NCBI RefSeq assembly: GCF_004346865.1
Contig: NZ_SMGR01000002.1
Location: 124,001 to 188,000, forward strand
DNA from: Shimia isoporae
GTDB lineage: Bacteria; Pseudomonadota; Alphaproteobacteria; Rhodobacterales; Rhodobacteraceae
Direction: 5' to 3'
Length of the DNA: 64,000 nucleotides
In this document: one piece after another, positions 54,477 through 64,000 of the stretch
Numbering within the stretch: the first letter of the stretch is position 1
Layout of the letters: each line of letters starts with the position of its first letter
Notes under the pieces: model-generated
The model's database searches: none
What the model saw: only the letters and a program-made list of their open reading frames with translations
What the model was told of the DNA's origin: nothing
Position numbers and translations under genes: made by a program

Positions 54477-56206
54477 TGCACACCTCCCGGACCCGCGCTG
54501 GACTGCACATCTTGGTAGTTTTTCAGCACGTCTTTCATCACTTCATCGCGCGGACCGAATGCCCGACGCCCACCGTTCTCCAACATGAGCAAAAGGTCAC
54601 ATTCCTTAATCGCCGCCGGCCGGTGCGCCATAATCAAAACGCTACGCCCCTCCTTCTTGGCGGCTCTGATGGCCTTGTTGAGGGCATTCGATCCTTCGTT
54701 GTCGAGGTTCGAGTTGGGTTCATCGAGAACCATAAACGCAGGATTGCCGTACATGGCGCGCGCGAGGCCAATGCGCTGAATCTGGCCACCGGACAGGCGT
54801 CCACCATGAGCAGATACCTGTGTATCGTACCCGTTGGGCAACTTCAGGATCATATCGTGGGCGTCTGCCTTACGGGCAGCTGCGACAACCATCTCCGGAT
54901 CGGGCATCTCTGCCAGTCGGGCAATGTTTTCCGCGATAGTGCCATCAAACAGTTCAACCCGCTGCGGCAAGTAGCCAATGTATTTGCCAAGTTCCGCAGG
55001 GTCGTATTGTTCAAGCGCCGCCCCATCTAGCCGCACTTTACCGCCCGCTGCCCGCCAAACGCCGGTCAATGCCCGCGCCAGCGTCGATTTACCTGCACCC
55101 GATGCACCAATGACGCCAACCGCTTGTCCCGGCTGGATCTCGAAACTGACCATGCGCAAGGTCGCCTGAGATTCCCCCGGCGGCAACACTGTAAGCTGCT
55201 GCACCTCCAGCTTTGCGGCCGGAACGGGCAACTTTGTCCGCTGTGGCTCTGGGGGAACTTCGCTCAGCAAATCTGCCAGATTGTTCCATCCGCGTCTTGC
55301 TGCCTGCACAACCTGCCACTGGTTCACGGCCTGCTCCACCGGTGCCAAAGCGCGGCCCAGAAGGATCGACCCGGCAATCATTGCACCGGGACTGACTTCG
55401 CCCCGCAACGCCAGATACGCCCCCAAACCGAGCATCGCTGACTGTAAAAAGAGCCGGAAGGTTTTGGTGACGGATGAAAATCCGCCTCCCCGATCCGACG
55501 CCTTGAGCGTGGCCATGAGCGAGCGGTCCCGCGCTTTTTCCCAACGGTCAAATGCCGCAGTCCTCATACCAAGAGCAACGATCATCTCGGCCTCGGTCTG
55601 CATCTGCGACGACATGCGATTTGCGGTATGTCCGGAAATAAGCATTTCTTCCGAAACCCGCCGCGTCGAAAACTGATTGATGACCGTCGCTGCAATCAGC
55701 ACGCCGCCGCCAACCACGGCCAGCATCCCCAACCAAGGATGGAAGATCGCAATGCCGATCAGAAAAATAGGTGTCCAAGGTATGTCGAATATGCTCATCA
55801 AAACCGGCGATGTCATGAGACGCTGAACAGATTCCAAATCAGAAAGACCAGTTTCGGCATTCTGCGACTTACCCAACGCGGACCGGCGCATTGCCGCGTC
55901 AAAAACGCGGCGGTCCATGCGCGACTGGAACCGCGCTCCGACCCGCGCCATCACGCGACCACGCACAAAATCCAAAACACCCATCATCGCAAAAAGGAAC
56001 GTCGCCAATAAAGCCATCGCGAACAACGTCTCTTCCGACTGGCTGCCCAGCACTCGGTCGTAAACCTGCAACATGAAAAGCGGGCCCGTGAGCATGAGCA
56101 GGTTCACAAAAACGCTGAATATCCCGACCGCCCAATATAGCGATCGACTCTCCGCTCGTGCGGCCCGAAGCTCTTCCAATCCGTTATGCGGCGATCTCGC
56201 GTTCAT
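54473..56206 (-). CDS. type I secretion ABC transporter, PrtD-type ATPase/permease
   Basis: A 577-residue fused permease-ATPase. The N-terminal half has six membrane helices starting at about residue 24 (WAVGIFSVFVNLLMLTGPLFM); the ATPase half has Walker A GASGAGKST, signature LSGGQIQRIGL and Walker B FMVLDEPNSNLD. It lacks an N-terminal C39 peptidase-like domain, which places it with the PrtD/AprD/LipB exporters of RTX-type proteins that carry uncleaved C-terminal signals. It forms an operon with the adaptor gene. Confidence 0.94.
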   Translation of the reverse strand: MNARSPHNGLEELRAARAESRSLYWAVGIFSVFVNLLMLTGPLFMLQVYDRVLGSQSEETLFAMALLATFLFAMMGVLDFVRGRVMARVGARFQSRMDRRVFDAAMRRSALGKSQNAETGLSDLESVQRLMTSPVLMSIFDIPWTPIFLIGIAIFHPWLGMLAVVGGGVLIAATVINQFSTRRVSEEMLISGHTANRMSSQMQTEAEMIVALGMRTAAFDRWEKARDRSLMATLKASDRGGGFSSVTKTFRLFLQSAMLGLGAYLALRGEVSPGAMIAGSILLGRALAPVEQAVNQWQVVQAARRGWNNLADLLSEVPPEPQRTKLPVPAAKLEVQQLTVLPPGESQATLRMVSFEIQPGQAVGVIGASGAGKSTLARALTGVWRAAGGKVRLDGAALEQYDPAELGKYIGYLPQRVELFDGTIAENIARLAEMPDPEMVVAAARKADAHDMILKLPNGYDTQVSAHGGRLSGGQIQRIGLARAMYGNPAFMVLDEPNSNLDNEGSNALNKAIRAAKKEGRSVLIMAHRPAAIKECDLLLMLENGGRRAFGPRDEVMKDVLKNYQDVQSSAGPGGVQ

Positions 56207-56383
56207 TCGTCAATCCTGCAATTCCCCCATTTTGAGTGACCACAAATTTGTGGCAATCCCTTCCAAACGGGTCTTACTGTTTCTAATCGGCCACAATCGC
56301 GACAGATTCGCTGTCCGCCATTTTGGTCCATGATTTGATCTACTAAATGTCCCTCAAGTGGTTACTAATTGAGAAATTGTACG

Positions 56384-57163
56384 GTGTCATCTCGGCTTAA
56401 GCTCAGTTTTGGAACGATTTTCCGGACCGTGCCTTTGTGTGCGGCCCTGTTTCTGGCAGCTTGCGGGTCTTCAAACGGCGTGAGCCGCGGCCTGATTTAT
56501 GACCCCCACGAAGAGAACAATCGCGGCACTCACGAGTTCAACAAGGTCGTTGATCGGGTGCTTCTATCACCTGCCTCCACCGGCTACGGCACCGTCATTC
56601 CCCCTGAAATCCGGGATCGTGTCGGCGACTTCAGCGATCACCTTTCGTTGCCCAACGACGTGATCAACAACACACTTCAGGGTAAACTGGGGGGGGCGGG
56701 CAACAGCGCGGCGCGGTTTGTTATCAACACCGTTGTCGGGTTTGGCGGTTTTGTTGATGTCGCTTCTCTTTTCGGGATGAAGCGTCACGACACCGATTTT
56801 GGCGAAACCCTTCATGTATGGGGCGCACAGGAAGGCGCCTACGTCGAACTGCCTTTCCTTGGCCCGTCTACATCCCGCGACACGGTTGGCCTGCTGGTGG
56901 ACATTGTCTTTGACCCGTTTTTTGTCGTTCTCTCGGAACCCACAAGTTATCTCAGCCCCACGGCTTATGTGATCAACGCCATGGGTGATCGCTATGATTA
57001 TCAGGATACGGTCGACAGCCTGCTTTACGAAAGCGCTGACAGCTATGCGCAGGCACGTATAATTTATTTGCAGAATCGCCGCTTCGAACTTGGGATTGAA
57101 AGCGACGACTCCGAAGACGGTGCCGGTTTCGACCCTTACGAGGATCCCTATAATGATTTCTAG
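56384..57163 (+). CDS. MlaA (VacJ)-family outer-membrane lipoprotein
   Basis: A 259-residue lipoprotein. The signal ends with lipobox LAAC, so Cys is acylated. The mature part has the MlaA signature NRGTHEFNKVVDRVLL, LPNDVINNTLQGK, TVVGFGGFVDVAS, and WGAQEGAYVELPFLGPSTSRDTVGLLVD (read as shorter pieces). MlaA sits with porins and removes misplaced phospholipid from the outer leaflet. The start is uncertain: GTG 56384 gives a compact signal peptide and TTG 56369 adds five residues. It overlaps the mlaC-type gene by 11 bases. The rest of the Mla system (MlaBDEF) is not here. Confidence 0.9.
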   Translation: MSSRLKLSFGTIFRTVPLCAALFLAACGSSNGVSRGLIYDPHEENNRGTHEFNKVVDRVLLSPASTGYGTVIPPEIRDRVGDFSDHLSLPNDVINNTLQGKLGGAGNSAARFVINTVVGFGGFVDVASLFGMKRHDTDFGETLHVWGAQEGAYVELPFLGPSTSRDTVGLLVDIVFDPFFVVLSEPTSYLSPTAYVINAMGDRYDYQDTVDSLLYESADSYAQARIIYLQNRRFELGIESDDSEDGAGFDPYEDPYNDF

Positions 57164-57752
57164 TTTTTCCCGCCGCAGTTTTGTTTTGTCAGCTTCCGCA
57201 GCTCTGGCAGCGCTCGCGACACCTTCTCTGGCCTTGACCGATGCTCAGGCCAAAGCACTGGTGGACCGTGCAGTTGCCGACATCAACAAAGTGATCGCAT
57301 CCGGCAAGTCTCTCAACTCCATGATCCGCGAGTTCGAAAAGATATTTGCCAAATATGCGGACGTGAACATCATAGCCCGGTCTGCGCTCGGCCCGGATGC
57401 CAGAAGCCTCTCGGGAAGTCAGGCCTCCGCTTATACCAAGGCGTTTCAGGGTTACATCGCCCGCAAATATGGCAAACGCTTCAACGAGTTCGTCGGAGGT
57501 CAGATCGAAGTCACCGGCGTGCGCAAGGTAAAGAGCTTTCACGAAGTCAAAGCCATCGCCCGCCTGCGCGGTCAGTCACCTTTTGAGGTGAATTTTCTGG
57601 TCAGCGACAAGTCCGGAAAGAGTAAATTCTTCGACCTCATTATCGAAGGCATCTCTCTGCGTCTGTCCGAAAAAGCCGAAATCGGCGCGATGCTCGACAA
57701 GCGCAAAGGTGACATCAACGGCCTGATCGCGGACCTTAAGACCGCAGGATAA
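57153..57752 (+). CDS. MlaC-family periplasmic phospholipid-binding protein
   Basis: A 199-residue exported protein whose N-terminus SFSRRSFVLSASAALAAL resembles a twin-arginine signal. The mature protein matches the MlaC/Ttg2D tol_org_tolerance family: KYADVNIIARSALG, FQGYIARKYGKRFNEF and FFDLIIEGISLRLSEK. MlaC ferries phospholipid between MlaA and the inner-membrane MlaFEDB transporter. ATG 57153 lies inside the end of the mlaA-type gene, with which it is co-translated. Confidence 0.92.
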   Translation: MISSFSRRSFVLSASAALAALATPSLALTDAQAKALVDRAVADINKVIASGKSLNSMIREFEKIFAKYADVNIIARSALGPDARSLSGSQASAYTKAFQGYIARKYGKRFNEFVGGQIEVTGVRKVKSFHEVKAIARLRGQSPFEVNFLVSDKSGKSKFFDLIIEGISLRLSEKAEIGAMLDKRKGDINGLIADLKTAG

Positions 57753-57809
57753 GACCTCAAAAATAGTGAAGCTCGCGACCGTCAGGCCGCGCCTTCACGT
57801 TGCTTCGAT

Positions 57810-59051
57810 CTAGCGAGAGTGGAACATCCCTTCGAATGCCTGACGCATGCGGAGCCGTTCAGGATACTCCTGAAGGAACACCTCGGGCGGCTTGCCTTCC
57901 CAGACCTGCGCGTAAACACGCATCTTGTTGCCGCCATAAATCTTCGCCAAATCCTCGTTTGAATACCCGCGCGCCCACAAATCATCGGTGATCGCAGCCA
58001 GAATCTTGGCCAACTCGCCGTTGCCTGTCGCGCCCTTGTTGAACGCGTCGATCATGTAGCCGCCGTCGTTGTACATATCCGCATTGGCCTTGGCGAAATC
58101 GACGACCAACTTGGTGGAGAACATATCATCCGAAGCGATCCCGACGTGATCCACCCCAATCAGCTTCACATAATAATCGATCATATCCGCCGCCTGTTTA
58201 GGCGAGATATCTTCGGGCCAGACACCATCCATCATCCATTCGGTAAACGTCGGTGCCACATAGCCACCGGACTTTGCGGCCCGTATCGCCTCATCGTCGG
58301 GAATATTGCGATAGCACCCCAGCGGCGTGGCATTTGCTTCTCCTGCATAAAGCCCAGCCGGAATCGAATGCGTATAGACATAGGGAACGCCGGGATAATT
58401 TTCGTCCATATAGTCCATTGCATCATTTGCGGTTTTGGACCCGGTGTGGCTTAGGTCCAGAAGGATACCGAACCGCACCATTTCATCGATGACCTTCTGA
58501 CCCCATGGAGTTAACCCGATGTCGCGGCCATTCTGCGCCGCAAGCTGACCCGATCCGGTGCGGAAAATGTCGTTATAGGCAAGGATCATCGATTTGACCC
58601 CGATATCCTTCAGCGTCGCCACCTTTTGAAGATCACCATTGAGAATCGTCGCAGTCTGACTGTTCCAGATCACGGCTGTCTTGCCTTGAATATGCGCCGC
58701 TTCGATGTCCCGTGTTTCATTCACGACCAGGAAATTGCCGGGTTGCTCCGCCATCGCGGCACGAAAATGGTAGTGTTGCTCCAGAAAGGTCTCCCATGAC
58801 ATATCCGCCGCCGCCAATGTCATTTCGTGGCCCGTAATGCCGTTGTCTCTCGACCGCTCGAAATACTCATGTAATTGGCTGTATTCCGTCCAACCGGTGC
58901 CATACGGAGACGCCAGCATTCCTATCACAATCGTATCCTGCACAAATTGCTTGGCTTCGGGCGAGGCGTCCCATGTCTTGCTCTCTTCGCTGGACAGCGC
59001 CGCTTGCGCTGTCATCAGCAATCCAACCGTCAATCCGATCAACCTGTTCAT
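57810..59051 (-). CDS. M19 membrane-dipeptidase-like protein lacking usual zinc ligands
   Basis: A 413-residue exported protein with a signal peptide ([17 protein letters not shown]). The barrel keeps several renal-dipeptidase blocks: LLDLSHTG and YVYTHSIP each supply the second-metal His, and [12 protein letters not shown] is the C-terminal signature with its Asp. However, the N-terminal metal motif HxD is absent ([13 protein letters not shown]) and the bridging Glu is not found where expected (VIWNSQTAT). It may be a divergent metalloenzyme or an inactive homologue. The call as M19 family is firm, but peptidase activity is doubtful. ATG 59051 gives the signal peptide. Confidence 0.85.
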   Translation of the reverse strand: MNRLIGLTVGLLMTAQAALSSEESKTWDASPEAKQFVQDTIVIGMLASPYGTGWTEYSQLHEYFERSRDNGITGHEMTLAAADMSWETFLEQHYHFRAAMAEQPGNFLVVNETRDIEAAHIQGKTAVIWNSQTATILNGDLQKVATLKDIGVKSMILAYNDIFRTGSGQLAAQNGRDIGLTPWGQKVIDEMVRFGILLDLSHTGSKTANDAMDYMDENYPGVPYVYTHSIPAGLYAGEANATPLGCYRNIPDDEAIRAAKSGGYVAPTFTEWMMDGVWPEDISPKQAADMIDYYVKLIGVDHVGIASDDMFSTKLVVDFAKANADMYNDGGYMIDAFNKGATGNGELAKILAAITDDLWARGYSNEDLAKIYGGNKMRVYAQVWEGKPPEVFLQEYPERLRMRQAFEGMFHSR

Positions 59052-59121
59052 GAAATAGCTCCCGTTATCGCGATGAAAGCACTTTGACACACCGCATTGG
59101 CATCACAAAATCAATCCGGCC

Positions 59122-61290
59122 TCATCGGCCGCCGAAAATGTCCTGCAAGATACCGTTCACAACACCTTCAATACCCTGCCCTTGACGTTGACGCTGTTGT
59201 GGAGCGCGGCTTTGTGGTTTCGGAACGAATGCCGGCAGCGGACGCGGCTCAATGCCTTCATGGACCCGCGTCATGGTCTCACGCCAGATTTCCGCCGGTA
59301 AACCACCACCGGTCACACCTGTGAGGGGTGTGTTGTCGTCGTAACCCATCCAGACACCGGCCACATATTCATTCGTGAACCCAATGAACCAGGCGTCCCG
59401 CGCAGCCTGCGTGGTGCCAGTCTTGCCCGCGACCTGCCAGCCCTCGATCTTGGCGCGCCCACCGGTCCCTTCACTGACAACCTTTTCCATCATCCAGATC
59501 AGCTCACGAGCGGCCGCATCGGTGATCACCCTTTCACCAATACCGCCCCCTGTGCCCATCAGCGGCGCATCGTCTCCCAACAAGCGCAATTCAACGAGGC
59601 CGTATGGCGTCACCGAAGACCCGCCGTTCAGGATACCTGCATAGGCGCCGGTCATCTCCAGCAGTGAACTCTCGGATGCCCCCAGAGCCAACGCAGGCCC
59701 CGCTGCAAGATCGCTCTCGATGCCGAACATTTCAGCCACCGTCCGCACTTTTTCGCGTCCAGCCTTCTCGGATACTTTCACCGCCGGAATGTTAAGCGAA
59801 TTCTGAAGCGCGAATGTCAGAGTCACGTCTCCATAGTATTTTCCGGTGTAATTCTTGGGACACCACTGGCCGGACCCCGGAATGCTCTGACAATAGGGTT
59901 CGTCTACGACGCGGTCGTCGTAGTGTCCGCCAAGATCGAGCGCAGTGGCATAAACAAACGGCTTGAACGCGCTGCCAGTTTGGCGCTTTGCCTGAACCGC
60001 CCGATTGAACGCGCCGGAAACCTTCGTCTGACGCCCACCGACCATGGCGCGCACGGCGCCATCAGCGCTCATCACGACAATCGCCGCCTGCGCTTTGGAT
60101 CCTTCCCGCACCTTGTTTTCGAATACCCAGTCAAGCCCGTCCTCCGCCGCCTGCTGGATTCGCCCGTCAAACGTCGTCTTGAGGATAACGTCCTCCGTGG
60201 TGTTGCGGGTAAAGAACTCCGGGCCTGTCGACATTACCCAATCAGCAAAGTACCCGCCCGCATTCTCTTCTGCAGCCTCCGACAAGATCGCCGGATTGTC
60301 CTGCCAATACTGTGTTTCTTCGTCCGTCAAATACCCTTGCTCGTTCATCAAACGCAGAACGGTGGCAGCCCGATCCTGAGAACGGCCAAGATTGGCGGTC
60401 GGCGCAAGCGTGGATGGTTTTGTCAGCAATCCGGCCAACATCGCGCTCTCGGCGGGGTTGGCATTGGCAGCCGGCTTGCCGAAATAGCGTTGCGTCGCGG
60501 CTTCTGCGCCATAGGCACCGCCGCCCATGTAGGCCCGGTTCAGGTAAACCGACAGGATTTCGTTCTTGGTGTATTTGACTTCCATCGCCATGGCATAGAT
60601 GGCTTCCTTGACCTTTCGCCACAATGAACCGCGCCGGCAGTCCTGTACATAAGCCGCCTCACTGTCCCACTGGGACGCATCATATTCCACGCCGAGACAC
60701 AACAGCTTGGCGGTCTGTTGCGTGATCGTAGAACCGCCATGCCCGGACAATGGCCCCCGCCCTTCACGCAGGTTGATGCGTACTGCGCTTGCGACGCCGC
60801 GCGGGCTCACTCCGAAGTGGCGATAGAAGCGCTTGTCTTCAGTCGCCACCACAGCGTTTTTGAGATGCTTGGACACTGTATCAGCCGTGACAGCACCGCC
60901 GAACTGGTCCCCGCGCCATGCAAACACGCGTTCGTCCCTGTCCAACAGCGTAACAGATCCCCGAGCGCGGCCATCAAGCAGGTCCTCGACCTCAGGCAGG
61001 GACATGTAGACATAGCTCACCGCCAGCGCGATCACGACTCCCACCACAAAGCTGACACGCCAGACAACAGCCCAGATCAGGCGGAGCACCCAACGAATAA
61101 TGCCCAGAAAGAACGCGACGATCGGATTGCGCTTTTTTGCGCTGCGCTTGGGGGCGCTCCGTCGTTTCGGAGCCGTCTTGGCCTTTGTTTTGGCTTTGGC
61201 CGTGCGCTTCGTAGCCGTCTTTTTTGCAGGCGCCTTGCCATAGCGCTTCTCCGCCACCAACGGCGGTTTCTTTTTACCTGAATCACTCAT
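59122..61290 (-). CDS. PBP1A-type bifunctional penicillin-binding protein
   Basis: A 722-residue class A penicillin-binding protein that polymerises and cross-links peptidoglycan. Residues 1-55 form a very basic Lys/Ala/Thr/Arg-rich cytoplasmic tail, followed by a membrane helix (VVWRVSFVVGVVIALAVSYVY). The GT51 domain has the catalytic Glu in ATEDKRFYRHFG and GGSTITQQTAKLL. The transpeptidase domain has SAFK (nucleophile Ser), SLN and KTGTT. A Gln/Arg-rich tail (PQQRQRQGQG) ends the protein. It is shorter than E. coli PBP1a, lacking the inserted OB/ODD domain, as in the PbpC/Mtg-like alphaproteobacterial group. Confidence 0.93.
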   Translation of the reverse strand: MSDSGKKKPPLVAEKRYGKAPAKKTATKRTAKAKTKAKTAPKRRSAPKRSAKKRNPIVAFFLGIIRWVLRLIWAVVWRVSFVVGVVIALAVSYVYMSLPEVEDLLDGRARGSVTLLDRDERVFAWRGDQFGGAVTADTVSKHLKNAVVATEDKRFYRHFGVSPRGVASAVRINLREGRGPLSGHGGSTITQQTAKLLCLGVEYDASQWDSEAAYVQDCRRGSLWRKVKEAIYAMAMEVKYTKNEILSVYLNRAYMGGGAYGAEAATQRYFGKPAANANPAESAMLAGLLTKPSTLAPTANLGRSQDRAATVLRLMNEQGYLTDEETQYWQDNPAILSEAAEENAGGYFADWVMSTGPEFFTRNTTEDVILKTTFDGRIQQAAEDGLDWVFENKVREGSKAQAAIVVMSADGAVRAMVGGRQTKVSGAFNRAVQAKRQTGSAFKPFVYATALDLGGHYDDRVVDEPYCQSIPGSGQWCPKNYTGKYYGDVTLTFALQNSLNIPAVKVSEKAGREKVRTVAEMFGIESDLAAGPALALGASESSLLEMTGAYAGILNGGSSVTPYGLVELRLLGDDAPLMGTGGGIGERVITDAAARELIWMMEKVVSEGTGGRAKIEGWQVAGKTGTTQAARDAWFIGFTNEYVAGVWMGYDDNTPLTGVTGGGLPAEIWRETMTRVHEGIEPRPLPAFVPKPQSRAPQQRQRQGQGIEGVVNGILQDIFGGR

Positions 61291-61351
61291 GCTGCAGCCC
61301 TGCTCGCCACTGTATTTTTGCGCAGTTTAGCCGATGCCCACCCCATTGTAG

Positions 61352-61888
<537 letters not shown>

Positions 61889-61914
61889 GGCGCGCAAGGA
61901 AGGAATACACAACA

Positions 61915-63231
61915 ATGAAAACCCTCACGAAATTTGCCCTGCCCGTCGCGCTGATCGCGCTGCCGAGCCTGGGCTTCGCACAGGAAGAAGCCGCCGCTCC
62001 TGGCTTCGACGAAATTGGCCCGTACATCATGACCACGCTGCTGTTCCTTGTGGGCGGCTTCCTCGTGTTCTGGATGGCGGCAGGCTTTGCCATGCTCGAA
62101 GCCGGTCTGGTGCGCTCCAAGAACGTAACCATGCAGCTGACCAAAAACATGGCGCTCTTCTCCATCGCGGCCATCATGTACTGGATGACCGGCTTCGGCA
62201 TCATGTACCCGAGCGAATTCAACGGTTTCTTCTACTTCGGCGGCTTCTTCACGTCGCTTGAACCGGTTGGTCTGGACGCTGCTGACGCCGCTCTGGATTA
62301 CGCCTCCGCTGGCTCTGACTTCTTCTTCCAGCTGATGTTTGTTGCCGCAACCGCGTCCATCGTGTCCGGTGCTCTGGCAGAACGCATCAAACTGTGGCCC
62401 TTCCTGGCCTTTGTTGTGGTCCTGACAGGCATCCTTTACCCGATCTCCGGCTCCTGGCAGTGGGGCGGCGGCTGGTTGTCCGAACTCGGCTTCTCCGATT
62501 TCGCTGGCTCCACCATCGTACACTCCGTAGGCGGCTGGGCAGCGCTCGCAGGTGCCATCGTACTGGGCCCGCGTATCGGCAAGTACAAAGACGGCCGCAC
62601 CATCCCGATGCCTGGTTCCAACCTCGCACTGGCCACTCTGGGTACATTCATCCTGTGGCTCGGCTGGTTCGGCTTCAACGGCGGCTCGCAGCTGGCGATG
62701 GGCACCGTGGGTGACGTGACCGACGTATCGCGCATCTTTGCCAACACCAACATGGCCGCAGCAGCTGGCGCAGTCGCAGCTCTGATCCTGACCCAGATCC
62801 TCTACAAAAAGCCGGACCTGACCATGATCCTGAACGGCGCACTGGCTGGCCTCGTGTCGATCACTGCAGAACCGCTGGCACCTTCGCTCTTCGGCTCCCT
62901 GCTGATCGGTGCTGTCGGTGGTGTGATCGTTGTCATCACTGTTCCGCTGCTGGACAAACTGAAGATCGACGACGTCGTCGGCGCCATCCCGGTTCACCTC
63001 TTCGCAGGCATCTGGGGCACCATCGCCGTCGCATTCTCCGGCTCCGCAACCCTCGGCGCTCAACTGACCGGTATCGCAGCCTACGGCATTTTCACCTTCG
63101 TCGCATCGCTGGTGCTCTGGCTGATCCTCAAAGCTGTCATGGGCATCCGCGTCAGCGAAGAAGACGAGATCAACGGTCTGGACATGTCCGAACTCGGCAT
63201 GGAAGCCTACCCGGACTTCACCAACGGCTAA
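61915..63231 (+). CDS. amtB: ammonium transporter AmtB
   Basis: A 438-residue ammonium channel with a cleavable signal peptide (TKFALPVALIALPSLGFA) and 11 membrane helices. The twin pore histidines lie in STIVHSVGGW and IPVHLFAGIWG, and the Amt signature DFAGSTIVH begins helix five. It forms a trimer in the inner membrane and is gated by GlnK, encoded directly upstream. A strong ribosome binding site (AAGGAAGG) precedes ATG 61915. It is followed by a strong terminator. Confidence 0.97.
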   Translation: MKTLTKFALPVALIALPSLGFAQEEAAAPGFDEIGPYIMTTLLFLVGGFLVFWMAAGFAMLEAGLVRSKNVTMQLTKNMALFSIAAIMYWMTGFGIMYPSEFNGFFYFGGFFTSLEPVGLDAADAALDYASAGSDFFFQLMFVAATASIVSGALAERIKLWPFLAFVVVLTGILYPISGSWQWGGGWLSELGFSDFAGSTIVHSVGGWAALAGAIVLGPRIGKYKDGRTIPMPGSNLALATLGTFILWLGWFGFNGGSQLAMGTVGDVTDVSRIFANTNMAAAAGAVAALILTQILYKKPDLTMILNGALAGLVSITAEPLAPSLFGSLLIGAVGGVIVVITVPLLDKLKIDDVVGAIPVHLFAGIWGTIAVAFSGSATLGAQLTGIAAYGIFTFVASLVLWLILKAVMGIRVSEEDEINGLDMSELGMEAYPDFTNG

Positions 63232-63255
63232 GCCTTGGCGACATAAGCAAACAAG

Positions 63256-63286
63256 AAACCCCGGACATCATTGTCCGGGGTTTTTC
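63256..63286 (+). terminator. rho-independent terminator after amtB
   Basis: The stem AAACCCCGGAC / GTCCGGGGTTT with loop ATCATT is followed by a T-rich tail. The following 63287-63555 holds no convincing gene; a 93-codon frame there starts inside the terminator and lacks a domain. That stretch probably carries the promoter of the next gene. Confidence 0.93.
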
Positions 63287-63555
63287 TTTTAGAAGCCCCG
63301 CATCTGTTTTTGTCTCGGGAAAAGCATTTCAGGCTCTGCGCGGTTGCCGATCATGACCGCTTGGAGATCAATTTGACCAATGCTGCGTTGAACAACGAAC
63401 GGCAGCAACGCGCAGGAAACGGACGTTGCAAATTGCGGTTAAGCGGCTGCGCGGGACGAAGCGGTCGCTACAGAACCGGTGCGCAAATTCGTGAATTGAC
63501 TGATACAGTAACTGTCCACCAAGGTGATAGTAACGTCGTAGTCCCGGAGTAGCCA

Positions 63556-64000
63556 ATGCTTAGAACCGCCGCAGTTTTCCTGTCTCCACTCGTGTTCGTC
63601 TCAGCCCTCTCGGCTCAGTCCGCCGATATGGTGTTTACCAACGCCAGTGTCCTCACGATGAGCGATGACAATCCGACCGCAGAGGCTGTCGCCGTGACTG
63701 GCAACGAGATCACGTATGTTGGAGATGCAGCGGGCGCTCAGGCGCTGATCGGGGACAACACCGAGGTGTTCGATCTGGGCGGAGATACGCTCCTGCCAGG
63801 TTTTGTGTCGGGACATGACCATCTAGTCGCAGCGGGCTGGAACTCTCGCGGCGTTAGTCTGTTTGGTGTGGAAACGATTGAAGAAGCGCAGCGTATGATA
63901 CGTGAATACGCAGATGCCAACCCCGACGAAGACATCATCCTGGGTTACGGTTTCAATCGGAACAACTTTGGCCGTTGGCCGACGAAAGCCGAACTAGATG
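63556..64000 (+). CDS. YtcJ-like amidohydrolase, N-terminal part (cut by window end)
   Basis: The first 148 residues of an amidohydrolase_3-family enzyme. A signal peptide (LRTAAVFLSPLVFVSALSAQS) is followed by the small beta-domain typical of these enzymes (ADMVFTNASVLTMSDD, AVAVTGNEITYVG) and the metal motif GFVSGHDHLV, where the two His bind zinc. The frame is open to the window end. YtcJ-like enzymes hydrolyse N-acyl or amide substrates; the signal peptide places this one in the periplasm. Confidence 0.9.
   Translation, partial: MLRTAAVFLSPLVFVSALSAQSADMVFTNASVLTMSDDNPTAEAVAVTGNEITYVGDAAGAQALIGDNTEVFDLGGDTLLPGFVSGHDHLVAAGWNSRGVSLFGVETIEEAQRMIREYADANPDEDIILGYGFNRNNFGRWPTKAELD

Noticed and set aside
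63271-63552. 93-codon plus-strand frame after amtB
   Set aside because: Its start lies inside the amtB terminator and the protein has no recognisable features.

Overview
The window looks like a chromosomal segment of a marine Roseobacter-group alphaproteobacterium (Rhodobacteraceae). The evidence is the high GC content, the alphaproteobacterial gene block UPF0262 / phosphatase / infA / maf / RNase E-G / yacG, the accD-folC pair, a DUF6478 protein, a Hint-domain protein, orphan MlaA/MlaC proteins and a glnK-amtB pair. This assignment rests on gene content and protein families only.

Positions 1-10,490 are an AT-richer accessory region that ends at a tRNA-Phe gene whose 3' end faces it. It carries a HEPN-like protein, a catalytic-core-only tyrosine recombinase, a GSCFA protein, an IS5-family remnant fused to a decapitated RepA-like ATPase gene, a MobA/MobL-like relaxase with a small gene overlapping its tail, a candidate oriT, an AlpA-type excisionase/regulator, and a large HD + Hsp90-type (GHKL) ATPase gene broken by a stop codon and a 1-base slip. 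This resembles a decaying integrative mobilizable element with possible defence cargo. Its left end lies outside the window.

Positions 10,644-18,770 are core genome: a minus-strand housekeeping operon, an SDR oxidoreductase, and two tandem paralogous chemoreceptors, each followed by a strong terminator. Positions 18,785-29,574 form a long minus-strand catabolic block. It holds a three-subunit flavin/iron-sulfur oxidase of the HcnABC / D-hydroxyproline / opine oxidase type whose reading frames overlap one another and a TRIC/UPF0126 channel gene, then a CocE/X-Pro-peptidase-like hydrolase, then a dipeptide-type ABC transporter (binding protein, two permeases, fused double ATPase). Together they suggest uptake, hydrolysis and oxidation of a peptide- or imino-acid-like substrate.

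Positions 29,900-45,100 carry folC and accD, a CPBP protease, a DUF6478 protein, fadH, an APC-family permease, a NIPSNAP/ArsR divergent pair, a LysR regulator, an OmpA-like protein, an AhpD-like enzyme, a GNAT, a CinA-like protein and sfsA. Positions 45,144-56,206 carry map, a Hint/lamin-tail protein, a HAD phosphatase, rsmD, a ferredoxin-reductase-like flavoprotein, a Prx5-type peroxiredoxin, pterin dehydratase, a DUF482 acyltransferase, GDPD, RidA and a type I secretion pair (adaptor plus ATPase). Positions 56,384-64,000 carry mlaA-mlaC, an atypical M19 dipeptidase, a PBP1A-type penicillin-binding protein, glnK-amtB behind a probable NtrC site, and the start of an amidohydrolase cut by the window end.
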